NCBI GenBank assembly: GCA_963662175.1
Contig: OY759219.1
Location: forward strand, 43,392,675 to 43,456,674
Length of the DNA: 64,000 nt
Direction: 5' to 3'
Source: Aradus depressus
Taxonomy: Eukaryota; Arthropoda; Insecta; Hemiptera; Aradidae
Shown: positions 36,571 through 47,943 of the stretch, piece after piece
Numbering within the stretch: the first letter of the stretch is position 1
Layout of the letters: every line of letters starts with the position of its first letter
Made by a program: the position numbers and the translations under genes
The notes under the pieces: generated by a model
Seen by the model: the letters and a program-made list of their open reading frames with translations, nothing else
Told to the model about the DNA's origin: nothing
Databases searched by the model: none

Positions 36571-37276
36571 GTGAGTATGTTTTATCTGTCCTCTGAAACT
36601 AAACATGAAATAAGTACCTACTTTCTTTATTTCTTTCCTGACTAGTAAAGTTCATATTCTGTGCCGCCTTACTATAAAAACTGATGGATTATTAATTTAT
36701 TTTAAACTGGTTTATTTATTTAGAGCGCTCAAAAATTCCAATCACGTACACACAGACAGATTTCATTGCGAAAATGGTCAAAACATGTTCAGGGGTTCTT
36801 GAAACGTGAATTCTATCTCGGATTTTCGCACGATTACAATACTTTCTTATACCTACTGAATGTATATAAGAAAGTAGTAATATAGTATTTTATTATGGGA
36901 TGTAGCTATAATGGTGCTTTAAGAATTCCGAATTGAGAAGAGTTTAGTTAAAGACAAGCTTCAAATAATATTTATATTCAATTGTTTTGTACATATAACT
37001 AATAAAAAAACTTGAAAAACTAAAAAAGAAACTAATTCGAGATATATAGAACCACACATTGTATTTAGTGGTTTTGTAAAGGTTATTATAAAATATGGGA
37101 GAAATTACAAAATTTGATTTTGATTTCACAACTGAAAACTCGTATAGTACTCTAGTGGCGGAGTTTAAAACTAAATACAGTCACAACATTTTTTAATTTT
37201 TGTCTATACTTTAGTGTGTGATCTGTCGGTACTTTGAAGTAATGATTTTTCCAATTTCTTTCAACTTGTGCCTCAG
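36571..37276. other. Intron e2-a3 with a dispersed repeat
   Basis: 706 bp with no leader exon. The part at about 36,725-36,860 ('acatgttcaggggttcttgaaacgtg', '..tttcgcacgattacaatac') recurs at 55,385-55,530 and is a dispersed repeat of unknown class. Confidence 0.5.
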
Positions 37277-37364
37277 GTGACGAAGAGAACAAAGGAGGAC
37301 ATGGTGTGGTCAAGATGGCGTGCTCTGGCCCAAGTGTGTGCTCTACAGGAGGGGTCCCGCACAG
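37277..37364 (+). CDS. OBP-like module 3, exon a (Cys1)
   Basis: Acceptor caacttgtgcctcag, donor ACAG|GTTGGT, 88 nt, phase 0>1. Reads VTKRTKEDMVWSRWRALAQV then CALQEGSRT, with Cys1 eight residues before the exon end. 'ALAQVCA' closely resembles 'IAAQVCA' of exon a5. Confidence 0.82.
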
Positions 37365-37604
37365 GTTGGTACTGCCTCTTTCCAATTTATTCGTCATTTT
37401 TTCAATCCCTAAAATTCGGGATCCCGAAAGTTTCAGTGCTGGGACTGGAAATTCTTGAATTTAATTTATAATGCATAATTTATATTACAAACGATTGTAT
37501 TTGTTTCTATAGTATAGATTTTGTTTATACTTCAGTGTTTTTACATGATATTGGATTATAGCCAATGGTGGATTAAGCGGAAGTTTGCAGGGACTGCAGT
37601 CTAG

Positions 37605-37850
37605 GCCCCTACTGGTTCATGGACCACACTAGTTTCGGGGCCTCACTGGTACTGGGACCCCACTGGTTCTGGGACCCCACTGATTCATTGGGCTCACTGG
37701 TTCTGGGACCCCACTGATTCATTGGCCTCACTGGTTCTGGGACCCCACTGATTCATTGGGCTCACTGGTTCTGGGACCCCACTGATTCATTGGCCTCACT
37801 GGTTCTGAGACCCCACTGATTCATTGGGCTCACTGGTTCTGTCTATATTA
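37605..37850. repeat. 34-bp minisatellite, about 7 copies
   Basis: Unit CCACTGATTCATTGGGCTCA plus CTGGTTCTGGGACC, with a GGC/GGG variant alternating between units. In the a3-b3 intron. Confidence 0.94.
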
Positions 37851-38083
37851 TGCTACTTATATTTATAAATGAATATGTACATTAAATGGAAATAAATAAC
37901 ACAAATGAGTGTTACACACACCCAGTATCTGATCTCTTCACTGGTGGAATATTACACATTTATTACTGTATGTATTACTTGACTAGTTTTTGCGATACGC
38001 TTAAATTGCTGAAACTGCTAGAACAAGAGCAAGCAAACTCCGGAGCAAAAAGCCGGAATTAAGATTTTTTTATTTTTTCTTAG

Positions 38084-38139
38084 ACATTGCAGAAGGACTT
38101 CTTTTGTACAAGTTTCTGCCAACAAACAGAAAAGAGCAA
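38084..38139 (+). CDS. OBP-like module 3, exon b
   Basis: Acceptor tattttttcttag, donor GCAA|GTATGT, 56 nt, phase 1>0. With a3 it reads DIAEGLLLYKFLPTNRKEQ. This gives Cys1-X27-Cys2. Confidence 0.78.
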
Positions 38140-38349
38140 GTATGTCTAGTTGTATTATTTGTGCACATCTACTGATTTTAGCCAAGTTGGTGAAAGGGGC
38201 GTGCTAGCCTCCAAATTATTACCTTTACCAGAAAGGCGCTCTCATTTTAAATTTTTTTCCCTTCATATTATAGGGAAGAATTATGACCAAAAACATATTT
38301 TCGGGTAATTTGTAGGACTTGAAATACATACCTCTCACCTTACGAATCA

Positions 38350-38790
38350 TTGCCGGGACGTCCTTCAACTTGGGGGTGTGTATATAAAGGTCCTTACAGT
38401 TATGTGGTACCGTACCTCACCGGACAGACCGGAATAGTGCATTGGTTCAAATGGACCAGCCTGCACTTTTCGGATCATACCACACGCTGCCAGACCTGGT
38501 CCGGCGATATGATAGGATACTACTCAAGTGGATGCGATCCGATGCGATGCGATGTGGCCGTTCGAGAGCTTCTTGTTCTTGCTCCCGGCCACAATGGTTT
38601 CCTTGACTTCTCTCAAGTTAACGTTATGACAGTAACGTATGGCTCTGTTTGTAAAGAAGCAGACACAAGGAGCTGTACGATCCCTACAGCAGTAGGTCGG
38701 AGATTCGATCTGATAATATATGACATGTCTGCGCAGATCTTAAGCGGTGTAAGAACGCTAACGGACTCCATATACCTCCATTCAGTTTAG
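38350..38790 (+). other. Unrecognised 146-codon ORF in intron b3-c3
   Basis: Open for 441 nt and more GC-rich than its surroundings, with 'gtatataaagg' just inside its start. The product has eight or so cysteines but no motif I recognise and no signal peptide. It may be a piece of an unknown repeat. Listed for completeness only. Confidence 0.15.
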
Positions 38791-39197
38791 TTTATTCCAT
38801 TAATTCATTGAATTGGTCGAGAATGTTTGGAGTGTGTCACTTATCCAGATAGGTCCTAAGACCTCTACCCGATCTCTCACTCTCCATCTCAACAGATTTC
38901 TACATTGTCTTAGAATTTAGGCTTTGAAGTAAATTATTCTAGAGACGTCTCGAAAATTGTAATAGTTTCGGGAATTCGAAGGGATAGTCATTAACCTAGT
39001 TGCCTCGGCAGAAATGTCATTTGGCCTATACTTGAAATTAGTTTGACACAATTTCAGCTTTTGAGCCTGTTTGGAAATATCTAAGAACTTTCCGGACATA
39101 CACTCATACAAATTTTATTATCTAATAGATTTTTGTTGTATGAATAAAATAATATTTTCAAATTAGTAATTTACATTTATTTAGTTGTATGCATTGT

Positions 39198-39795
39198 ATT
39201 GATGATATGATGAAGAGCAGATATTGATGAGCCCTTACGTCTAGCCCTAGAGGAAGAGATGCGCGGACAGTCCAGACCAGTGCGCTGCAAGGACATCGTC
39301 CAGAATTGAATTGTGGAAAAATGGCAACAACGTTGGTCACGATGCCCGGATGGCCGAACGACGTACGCATACTTCCCGGACGTCCGGGTACTCCTTAACT
39401 CAACATGGGTACAGCCTAATCACTGGACGTCTCAAATATTATCAGGTCATGGTGATTTCAACTCCAAGCTGTTCTTCTTTCACAGGAAGAACACCCCGAA
39501 CTGTTCGTGCGGCGGTATCAAGACTGCAGAGCATGTGGTCCTCGAATGCCCGTTGTACGACCAAGCTAGGGTGGAGTTGATTCATGGGACAAGATCATAT
39601 TTGGGACTGGATCTACGGCAGATGGTGACGGAAACAGACTACCCGATGTTCTGCCGATTCGTCGGCTCCTGGCGGGAGCAGAAACAGGCTATGTAAGATA
39701 GTAACCCCTTGATTCCCGAGCTTTGCCCGAACGTAGACTAGGTGATGTTGCTGCAACGCAAGGCACCTCTTTTAAAACCAACTAAAAAAAAAAAA
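39198..39795 (+). mobile_element. R1-like LINE, 5'-truncated insertion
   Basis: The plus-strand frame at 39,313-39,696 (127 codons) matches the C-terminus at 18.5 kb, including 'CSCGGIKTAEHVVLECPLYD' and the final WREQKQAM. It ends in an A12 tail. A 14-bp target duplication GTTGTATGCATTGT is perfect (39,184-39,197; 39,796-39,809). Insertion is in the b3-c3 intron, about 130 bp before exon c3. Confidence 0.93.
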
Positions 39796-39937
39796 GTTGT
39801 ATGCATTGTTGATTTTTTCCTGAGTTAACCTTTTTTTATTAAGTGTTTCACAATTTCTCTGCAGAAACTGTCAAGTATCAATAATTCATTTAATTGTGTG
39901 TTTATTTTAATCAATTAATTTTTCTTTGCATTTCCAG

Positions 39938-39988
39938 TGTATCTATAAGTGCTTCATGGAAAGAGGAGGGTTTATGAATACTAAATTA
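39938..39988 (+). CDS. OBP-like module 3, exon c (Cys2-X3-Cys3)
   Basis: Acceptor tttctttgcatttccag, donor TTA|GTAAGG, 51 nt, phase 0>0. Reads CIYKCFMERGGFMNTKL, a classic OBP Cys2-X3-Cys3 helix. It is five codons longer than c1 and c2. Confidence 0.87.
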
Positions 39989-40941
39989 GTAAGGATTATA
40001 TATTCAATAAATTGGTTTGATAAATTTTTTCTCGTAGAAGGTTAACATTTCCCAAACTACGCCGGGTACTACAGCTATAAATCTGGAGCCTGGGCCAAAA
40101 AAGCGTGAAAATTTCAATATGTGAAATAAATGATCTTTTCCTGAAGGTCTAAAAAAACGTGCGTCTGTTATTCCAGAGCTGCGGGAATACAAATATGGAA
40201 GGAATAGTGAAAAATTTCATTTTTTTCTTCAGTTTTTCGTTAATATCTCATAATCTATTGCTCGTATGAAAAAGTATTCCCATCACATTTAAAGAGCTAT
40301 ATTTCTCTACAAAAATATAGGAACCTTTCTCCGTAATATTTTCATATTTTGGCACAATATCTTCGGAGATAGGTATACATCTATTCTGTAAAAACGTAAA
40401 TTTCGGGCGGAGTAGTGGGGGGATAGCTCCGGACCTATGTGCGCGTTTCGAGGCTCTTTTGAAACCTTATAATTATCTACTTTTTTTTTATTTAATTTTT
40501 TTCTGCAAAGAAATAACCTTTATTGGAATTTTTTTTTTTGTTGATAAATTATGGTTTAAGTGTTACCTCATTCAGATTTGTAGACTAGTGAGTTGGACGG
40601 GATATCGTTATTCATACATTCAATTGATATTAAATTACATTTGACATTTTCAGTTGACATTTTAATGTCAATAGAATGTTTGAATAACGATTGCATCTCG
40701 AGCTCATAAGTCTACCAATCTGAATGAGGTATCATTTTAATCAGACTTTATCTCTTTACATTACATAATTGTTCCATAATGGAGCCTTCACGGAGAGTAC
40801 TATAAAAAGAAAATCGGGTCTCCTGATTTGTCATACTATTCGTTTAAAAAACATAAACAAAATAAAAAATGTAATTTTTTTATTATTTTTTTTTCAAGTA
40901 TGCACTTTGAATTGACTTTGATTAACAACATTATTTTATAG
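39989..40941. other. Intron c3-d3 with a palindrome
   Basis: AT-rich. Arms of about 60-70 bp ('cctcattcagatttgtagac' at about 40,567 and its inverse near 40,720) form a foldback at 40,563-40,731. Nothing else recognised. Confidence 0.6.
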
Positions 40942-41074
40942 GGTGTTATTGATTTTGGCACGGCGGAGAATCCAAAGACCGGAACTACCCAAAGATTTGC
41001 GGAGGAGTTAGTTCTTATACACCCAGAGATTCAAGTGGGAGCCATAGAAGAGTTCAGCAATCAATGTGAACGTG
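40942..41074 (+). CDS. OBP-like module 3, exon d (Cys4)
   Basis: Acceptor attattttatag, donor CGTG|GTAAGA, 133 nt, phase 0>1. Begins GVIDFGTAENPKTGTTQRF and ends IEEFSNQCER; Cys4 is at the same place relative to the exon end as in d1 and d2. Cys3-Cys4 is 53 residues, longer than the usual spacing of about 40. Confidence 0.8.
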
Positions 41075-41459
41075 GTAAGAAATGTAATGAGGAGAGAGAA
41101 TTTTCTATTTAGTGTTGCCCATCTCAAAAAGCTTTCTAGGGATAAGGCAAGTTTTCAAGAGTAGAAAACACTCTCCAAATTTATGAAGGCATTCTGTTTG
41201 TTCGGTTATAAGTCCACGCGTACTCTCAACTCGGGCAGAACGGCCTTTTCTAACTTTAAAATATGGCATGAGTCAGAAAAACAAACAAAAAAAACAGTTT
41301 TGTAGTCTTCCCGGTTAGAAACTTTTAAATGATAACAAGTAACAAGTGTAAAATTGGAAATGAATTGCCATCACTTGCGGCCGCCATTTTTTGTAATTTT
41401 GGAATAGGTTTTCCTCATCATCAGGTCTGGTAAAGCAATTTAAAAACATAATTTACTTT

Positions 41460-42200
41460 TAAATGTCAATATCGTATCAAAATAAGGTAATAAAAAATTT
41501 TTTGGCTGTCGAAATAATCATGGGTACTGTAAAAATGCCAGCGTATACTGATTATTGGGCACTATCCACTCGCTACGACAAAATTGCGCGAATTATGCCT
41601 CAAAAAATACGAATGCCTTCTTCCGTAGCTACTTCCACAACACGAACAATCAAGAGGATAGCAATGACAGGTATATAAAAGTTCGCGGTTTGCTAGAAAT
41701 TATTTTAAAAAACTGCAATGATATACCAAACGAAAAACGTCAATCCATCGACGAAATGATGATCCCGTACAAGGGGAAAATGGTCGGGAGCAGAAAACAA
41801 TATGTCAATTTTCTCCCAATTTGTGGACATATCAATCAACAATGCCTGGCTACTGTACAGGAGATATATTGAGAAAGACAAGGATATGCCTTTGAAAAAA
41901 TTAAGACTAGAAATAGCCGACGGTCTTCTATACTCTTCAAGATCTCGTTTGGCTGGAAGATCACGCTCTTCAGGATGGAGCCCGTCCATTTCTCCTCTGT
42001 CCTCAAGAGATCTTCGCCAACTCCACCACCAAGCTCAGCTGCGAAATTAGATGAAGTTGGTCACTTCCCAACTTTTGATAAAAAAGGACCGTGCAGGCAT
42101 TGTCACACTGGACAAGCGAGTGTAGTTTGCTTAAAATGTGGCATGAGACTATGTCTTTTGGCAACGAGAAATTGCTTTGTAGAATTTCACACAAAATAAC
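41460..42200 (+). pseudogene. piggyBac-type transposase remnant
   Basis: Frames broken by shifts read 'IIMGTVKMPAYTDYW', then 'SIDEMMIPYKGKMVGSRKQY', and end with a C-terminal cysteine-rich domain (HCHTGQASVVCLKCGMRLCL) and a stop at 42,199. Order and motifs match piggyBac transposases. The N-terminal third and clear TTAA-flanked ends are not seen. In the d3-e3 intron. Confidence 0.85.
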
Positions 42201-43165
42201 TACTTACAATCTAATTTTGTTTTTACTTTAATTTATGAAGCATTTTGGAAACAAACAATTTTTTAGGTTACCTACGCAATGAGCATAAAAGTGTTATCAC
42301 AAGGAATATGAGTTTTCCCGGATGTATGTAATATAAACAAGTCGAGCAGAAACGTAGTGATAATGTGCACAATTTGCTTCAACTATCGCAATAAATATTT
42401 TTTCGACTTCTGACAGAAGTAAACAAAAAATCAAAAACAACCTGTAACCACGAATACGTTCGAAGGAATGACCTAATTGAATTATCTATTATCAGATATA
42501 GATAACGTGAATGATCGGATAAACCACAGTTATCTGCAGAGCAAACGAAAAATAACGAATTTTTATAGACATGAAAACCTAAAAAAAGAACGAAACAGAT
42601 TAATAATACATCTTAAATACATAAATTTGTGATAGAATAATGTAATAAATATTGGGATAAAAACTCAAATAGATAATTGAAATAGTGTTATTCTATGTTA
42701 ATTATATGTGAAAATGAGTTTTTTCAAAAATTCATAGAGCTGGTTAGAAGGTCGTCGTCTCAAGGTTGAACATTTTACAGAATATTCTTCCAAGTTAGGA
42801 CTACATGTGGTAAAATTTTCACGCGATTTCGTCCACATAGAAAAAAGTTATCGTTAATAGAAAGAATCTCTTTTTTTTTAAATAGCAATATTCCTAGGTG
42901 AATTAATTCGATTATAACATAGAAATTTCGACTTTTGTGGAGTTTTTCATTAATTTACAACTTCCCCAACCTGTATAAATACGTGAAAAAAAATCCCGGC
43001 TTGAAACAATTGTTTCAGTAGCTTTTTAAAGCTGTTCGATTTCATAACATAATTGGGAATTGCGAAGTACATTGCGGGTGATTTCACTAGGACCTTTTTG
43101 CTTTGCCCCTACTCTGAGGATCATCTGTTCAGCTAACTTAAGAAGTGTGTTTCTTTGTGCTTCAG
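42201..43165. other. Rest of intron d3-e3, nothing recognised
   Basis: AT-rich sequence after the piggyBac remnant, without a recognised repeat or ORF. Confidence 0.5.
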
Positions 43166-43254
43166 ATATGGAGGGTATAGTGAAACGAGACCTCTGTGCC
43201 TCCTCCTTCCTCTTCACACATTGCATCCTCACTAAGGCATCTTCTCATTTCCAG
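43166..43254 (+). CDS. OBP-like module 3, exon e (Cys5-X8-Cys6)
   Basis: Acceptor tttctttgtgcttcag, donor CAG|GTATCT, 89 nt, phase 1>0. With d3 it reads DMEGIVKRDLCASSFLFTHC then ILTKASSHFQ; Cys4-X12-Cys5 and Cys5-X8-Cys6 equal module 1. The exon ends 10 residues after Cys6, as e2 does. Confidence 0.82.
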
Positions 43255-43994
43255 GTATCTCTTCAACATTATTGAAAAGTAAAAAAAAAAAAAGACTGCT
43301 TACAGTTTTGTGCCCCTTGCCTTCAGTTTTTACCGGATTTCTGTAGAAATCAGAAATTGACCTCAGTTTCTCAAAATTAGTGATTTGATGAAGACCCACC
43401 GAAAAAAAAACCTATTTAGGGCGTTTTTTTAGTTCCAACGTTCCGGAATTTACGCCCATTTTAAATTGAATATGAAATCAAACTATATGTAACTCGGTTT
43501 CTAAATAAGATAACGAGAGGCTTATAGGTCAGGGCATGCGCTGAATAATGAACTTAGTCAAAACTACATTCGGTTAATATTCGAATCTTGTGTAGCCGCT
43601 TGATTTTTTTGGTGAGAGGCGGGTTCAGTTTAGTGCCGTGAACGGCATACATCATTTTGATATGTTTCTACAATTTCTAGAATGGTATATGTTACGCTGG
43701 ACCCAGTTAGTTGCAAAAAAAAAGCAAAGACGGTAAATAAAAATAAAACCTTGCTAATGTAGAGCCGCTGAATCATCAGGTAGTGGAAGGGAAGGTTATG
43801 ATTCAAAGATTTATTATGAGGGAGGAGCCAATGGGAAGGGTGCTGTTTTGCCAGTTCTCTCGCTTGTCCCTGGTAGTCTCTCACACTGTCAACGCTGCCC
43901 TCCTACTTCAACCAGGCCGCCTGTCCAGCGGCCATGATTTATCAACTCCACACGATACTTGGTTAATCAGAATGTTATGTTATGCTTGGAACAG
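43255..43994. other. Intron e3-a4, no leader exon seen
   Basis: 740 bp between modules 3 and 4. ORFs here have no signal-peptide character that fits a start exon spliced to a4. Confidence 0.45.
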
Positions 43995-44139
43995 ATGGAT
44001 CCGAATGCGGCAGCTCCACCTGCTTATCTTCCGTCGGTTTCAACTGAAAATCAGGTAGTTGAAACAATGAACCTCCTTGTACTGGAAAAGCTATCGAAGT
44101 TGGTACGTGTGTGTGCACTCACGTTAAATCTTGAACAAG
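43995..44139 (+). CDS. OBP-like module 4, exon a (Cys1)
   Basis: Acceptor gcttggaacag, donor CAAG|GTAAAC, 145 nt, phase 0>1. Begins MDPNAAAPPAYLPSVSTENQ, a Pro/Ala-rich linker, then LEKLSKLVRVCALTLNLEQ with Cys1. It is the longest a exon; the extra length is linker-like. Confidence 0.78.
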
Positions 44140-44589
44140 GTAAACAAAAACAAAATCTACCTTATTTATACAATATGTATGTAATTCAGTCGTCTATACA
44201 AAGTAGGTATTTACAGAAAGTTAAGTATTCGTGCGAAAATAATAATCACAGTTTTGACGGATTTGCTGGTTTTGACCTTGATCCTGATCTCATCCCATGA
44301 GCCGGAAATTTGCAGTATATCAATGGCCTCTGTTTGACAGTCTCTCGACAACAACCTCGTGTACTCTCTGCAACAAAAACCACTGAATCAATTTTTATTA
44401 TTTGATATTTACCTTCAGTCTATTAGGGCGCAGCAGTATTTAGGTGGTCTGAGTAGAGCGGAAATAAAGATTAAGTTACTAAAGGGCCTAATTCTCTTAC
44501 TGGCTGGCCATTGCCTGGTCTCAGGGCGGAGATTGAAGTAGATCCATCTAAAGTATCTGATTTCTTAAGGATATAATTCTGTTTTTCAG

Positions 44590-44651
44590 ATGTTCTCGAG
44601 AAGGCAATCTTAGAGCTTTCTGCTGGAGAAGATGAAGTAGATGAAAAAATG
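44590..44651 (+). CDS. OBP-like module 4, exon b
   Basis: Acceptor attctgtttttcag, donor ATG|GTAAGA, 62 nt, phase 1>0. With a4 it reads DVLEKAILELSAGEDEVDEK then M. Two codons longer than b1-b3. Confidence 0.75.
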
Positions 44652-44689
44652 GTAAGAAGGACCACGGCGTAAAGAAGATCGCGACTCCT

Positions 44690-44870
44690 TTTGATATCTC
44701 ACTTTAGCGGCAGGCACGATCCCCCGCTTGGTATGCGTCTGTGACGGTGGGCACGAGCCCCTTCTTGTTATGCCACTGTGACGGTGGGCACGAGCCCCTT
44801 CTTGGTATGCCACTGTGACGGTGGGTACGAGCCCCTTCTTGTTATGCCACTGTGACGGTGGGCACGAAAT
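44690..44870. repeat. 37-bp minisatellite, about 4-5 copies
   Basis: Unit TGACGGTGGGCACGAGCCCC plus TTCTTGTTATGCCACTG. Starts 40 bp after exon b4. Confidence 0.94.
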
Positions 44871-45406
44871 TTGGGAGTGAGCTGTTCAGCTGATTATTGT
44901 TCAGCCTACGTTTGAACCGGGCTTGTAAGAATGCTACTGCTACATGTGTAATTTTATTTAAATCCGATGAACCGTTAATAAGCGAGCATCCATTTTTCCT
45001 GCTGGCCCCAAAAACAACTTCTGCCGTTCCGCATATGAGTTGCTAAAGGGAGTTTTTCAACTCTTTCTGCTTGAACGACATAACTCATTATTATATATCA
45101 CAATTGTAATTGTAATAACAATATGGCTAAATTGAGTCAAGTTTTAATTTTGTTTTTCCTTTTTTTGTGATAATCATGTATTTTTGATTTGTGTCAGTAA
45201 TCTACTAGAGATGCCAAAGGTACATAAATTCAAGTGAAATAGACACCTTAGTTATTTTTTTCACCACTTCATATCCGGGCTCTGCCTACATCTGGGTTTC
45301 TACTGGAGACGTTTGACATTTGGAATATTGACCTTATTTCTCAAACTCTTTAATTGTTTTTTATTGATGAAAATTAACCTGTTAAATAATTTTATAAACA
45401 TTTCAG
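44871..45406. other. Rest of intron b4-c4, nothing recognised
   Basis: AT-rich sequence with no recognised feature. Confidence 0.5.
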
Positions 45407-45445
45407 GCTGAAGGTGTGGTTTGCTTTCTGCAGAGGGGAGGCTAT
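45407..45445 (+). CDS. OBP-like module 4, exon c (Cys3 kept, Cys2 lost)
   Basis: Acceptor aaacatttcag, donor TAT|GTATGT, 39 nt, phase 0>0. Reads AEGVVCFLQRGGY. 'CFLQRGGY' aligns with 'CFMERGGF' of c3, so this cysteine is Cys3; the Cys2 position is Glu. The Cys5 partner is also missing in e4. Confidence 0.66.
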
Positions 45446-47722
45446 GTATGTACATATATACTATACTATGCACATTTCCAGTTGCACCAAGGCGCTCCCT
45501 TGTTTGTTGTTTTTATAGCAACATGTCTTTCTTTGAAACGTACTAAAACAACTACAAACTATGATTTATAAAAATAAAGAAATGAAATGTCTGATGTGGC
45601 CATAACATGACTTTCTTATATGGTCCACACTTTTACAGTTCACTCCCCCCTCAGATTCTTTTCTCCATCATTTCAAACCTCACAATGAATTCTAATTTTT
45701 TTTTTTTTAATTTTTATTATTTGCAGTTTGGAAATTAAACTAAATTAAACCGCATTAAATTAAAAAAAAATCTCATATGACAATAACATGACTTTCTTAT
45801 ACCCACTACATTGTCAGGGACTGCTCAAAGACACTTTCATATGACTTTCTGAAAAAATGAATTTGAGAGGGGAGGAGGGTGGAGGGAGTGTTAAAGAAAT
45901 GTAATGGGTATAATAATGTCATGTTATAGTCATATTTAAAACAAACTTATTTTTTGAAATATTGTACACAATATTTCAAAAAAGTTGTTTGTTTTATTTA
46001 TTACAAATTCCACAATATGTCCGCGTTCCTCAACTTAGAAATAGTCATATTTGGCGGCTTCATTGTTTGAGGATGTCTCGAGGGCGTTAGTACATCCCTG
46101 TACCTGGGACACTCCTCCTGGATGTGGCTGACTGAAAGGCCAGGACTGGGGCTGCCACCCTGTTGATAAGTTGGCCATGGGTCGACTGAGTGTGGTCCAG
46201 ACGGAGGTGCACCAGGCACACCTCCAAGATGTGGATGACTGTGAGAGGCCAGGACTGGGGCTGCCACCCTGTTGATGAATTGGCCATGGGTCGACTGAGT
46301 GTGGTCCAGACGGAGGTGCACCAGGCACACTTCCCGGATGTGGCTGACTGTGAGAGGCCAGGACTGGGGCTGCCACCCTGTTGATGAGGTGGCCATGGGT
46401 CGACTGAGTGTGGTCCAGACGGAGGTGCACCAGGCACACTTCCCGGATGTGGCTGACTGTGAGAGGCCAGGACTGGGGCTGCCACCCTGTTGATGAGGTG
46501 GCCATGGGTCGACTGAGTGTGGTCCAGACGGAGGTGCACCAGGCACACTTCCCGGATGTGGCTGACTGTGAGAGGCCAGGACTGGGGCTGCCACCCTGTT
46601 GATGAGGTGGCCATGGGTCGACTGAGTGTGGTCCAGACGGAGGTGCACCAGGCACACTTCCCGGATGTGGCTGACTGTGAGAGGCCAGGACTGGGGCTGC
46701 CCCCCTGTTGATGAGGTGGCCATGGGTCGACTGAGTGTGGTCCAGACGGAGGTGCACCAGGCACACTTCCCGGATGTGGCTGACTGTGAGAGGCCAGGAC
46801 TGGGGCTGCCACCCTGTTGATGAGGTGGCCATGGGTCGACTGAGTGTGGTCCAGACGGAGGTACACCAGGCACACTTCCCGGATGTGGCTGACTGTGAGA
46901 GGCCAGGACTGGGGCTGCCCCCCTGTTGATGAGGTGGCCATGGGTCGACTGAGTGTGGTCCAGACGGAGGTGCACCAGGCACACTTCCCGGATGTGGCTG
47001 ACTGTGAGAGGCCAGGACTGGGGCTGCCACCCTGTTGATGAGGTGGCCATGGGTCGACTGAGTGTGGTCCAGACGGAGGTACACCAGGCACACTTCCCGG
47101 ATGTGGCTGACTGTGAGAGGCCAGGACTGGGGCTGCCCCCCTGTTGATGAGGTGGCCATGGGTCGACTGAGTGTGGTCCAGACGGAGGTGCACCAGGCAC
47201 ACTTCCCGGATGTGGCTGACTGTGAGAGGCCAGGACTGGGGCTGCCATCTTGTTGATGAGGTGGCCAAGGGTCGACTGAGTGTAGTTAGGACGGAGGTGC
47301 ATCAGGCACACCTGTCATCCAGCCTTTTCGAGCTACTCCATACGTTAATATTTTCTTTGATGGATATTGATTTATTTTCCACTGACATGTCGATCCCCAT
47401 CCTGGCCTAGGTTTGTTTTATTTTTTGATGGAGGCATTTCTTTAAATCGGATGTTAGCATCACTTCCATTGTCTCTCCGGGCAATGTTGCTCCTTCCTTC
47501 GCAACTAAATAGGCCTTAACCTTGACTTCAATTCCCATATGTTAGGGGATTCAACAAAAATTTAGGTTTTATGTGACCTGTGGCTGGAGAGCAAAGGCGG
47601 CGGGTATTGAATCACTGCATAACATGAATCTCCTACCAATATATATATTTAATGTTAAAATTAATTTTGTAATATACATTAGAGAAATGTTTTCTGCTAC
47701 TATTCTTACTTCTCATTCACAG
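45446..47722. other. Intron c4-d4 (2.3 kb)
   Basis: Holds a small palindrome at about 45,945-45,995 with an inverted jockey 3' end to about 46,040, then the 109-bp array. The remainder is AT-rich. Confidence 0.55.
46115..47312. repeat. 109-bp tandem array, about 11 copies
   Basis: Units contain GGTCGACTGAGTGTGGTCCA, GACGGAGGTGCACCAGGCAC and GGCCAGGACTGGGGCTGCC; the period is exactly 109 (46,190, 46,299, 46,408 and so on). In the right half two variants, GGTGCACC/GGTACACC and GCCACCC/GCCCCCC, alternate, giving a 218-bp dimer. Since 109 is one more than a multiple of three, minus-strand ORFs of 374-436 codons are open in all frames at once; they are artefacts. Confidence 0.97.
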
Positions 47723-47819
47723 ATAACTACAAAAGTGAAGGGTAATGGTCTATCAGCTACATTCAGATACGAATATTACCCATCGACTTTCACCGGGAAC
47801 AACCCCTACGCCAGACTCT
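47723..47819 (+). CDS. OBP-like module 4, exon d (Cys4 absent)
   Basis: Acceptor cttctcattcacag, donor CTCT|GTAAGT, 97 nt, phase 0>1. Begins ITTKVKGNGLSATFRYEYYP and ends GNNPYARL. It has no cysteine, so Cys4 is lost, along with Cys6 in e4. The donor region is duplicated downstream. Confidence 0.66.
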
Positions 47820-47932
47820 GTAAGTGTGTACAGTACATGTAAAAAGTAAGTCGGTGTATCACCTGCTACCTACTCTGTAAGTGTGTACAGTACATGTAAA
47901 AAGTAAGTCGGTGTATCACCTGCTACCTACTT
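47816..47932. repeat. 57-bp tandem duplication of the d4 splice donor
   Basis: CTCTGTAAGTGTGTACAGTA and the 37 bases after it occur twice in a row, so GTAAGT is present at 47,820 and again at 47,877. Reading through the first donor meets TAA within eight codons. Confidence 0.93.
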
Positions 47933-47943
47933 CTCTAACATGA

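Noticed and set aside
40004..40192. Minus-strand ORF of 62 codons overlapping the region after exon c3
   Set aside because: Short, no domain, and sits in the c3-d3 intron.
46001..47311. Minus-strand ORF of 436 codons (and 393 and 374 codons in the other frames)
   Set aside because: All three frames are open because a stop-free 109-bp unit is one base longer than a multiple of three. It is a repeat artefact inside an intron.
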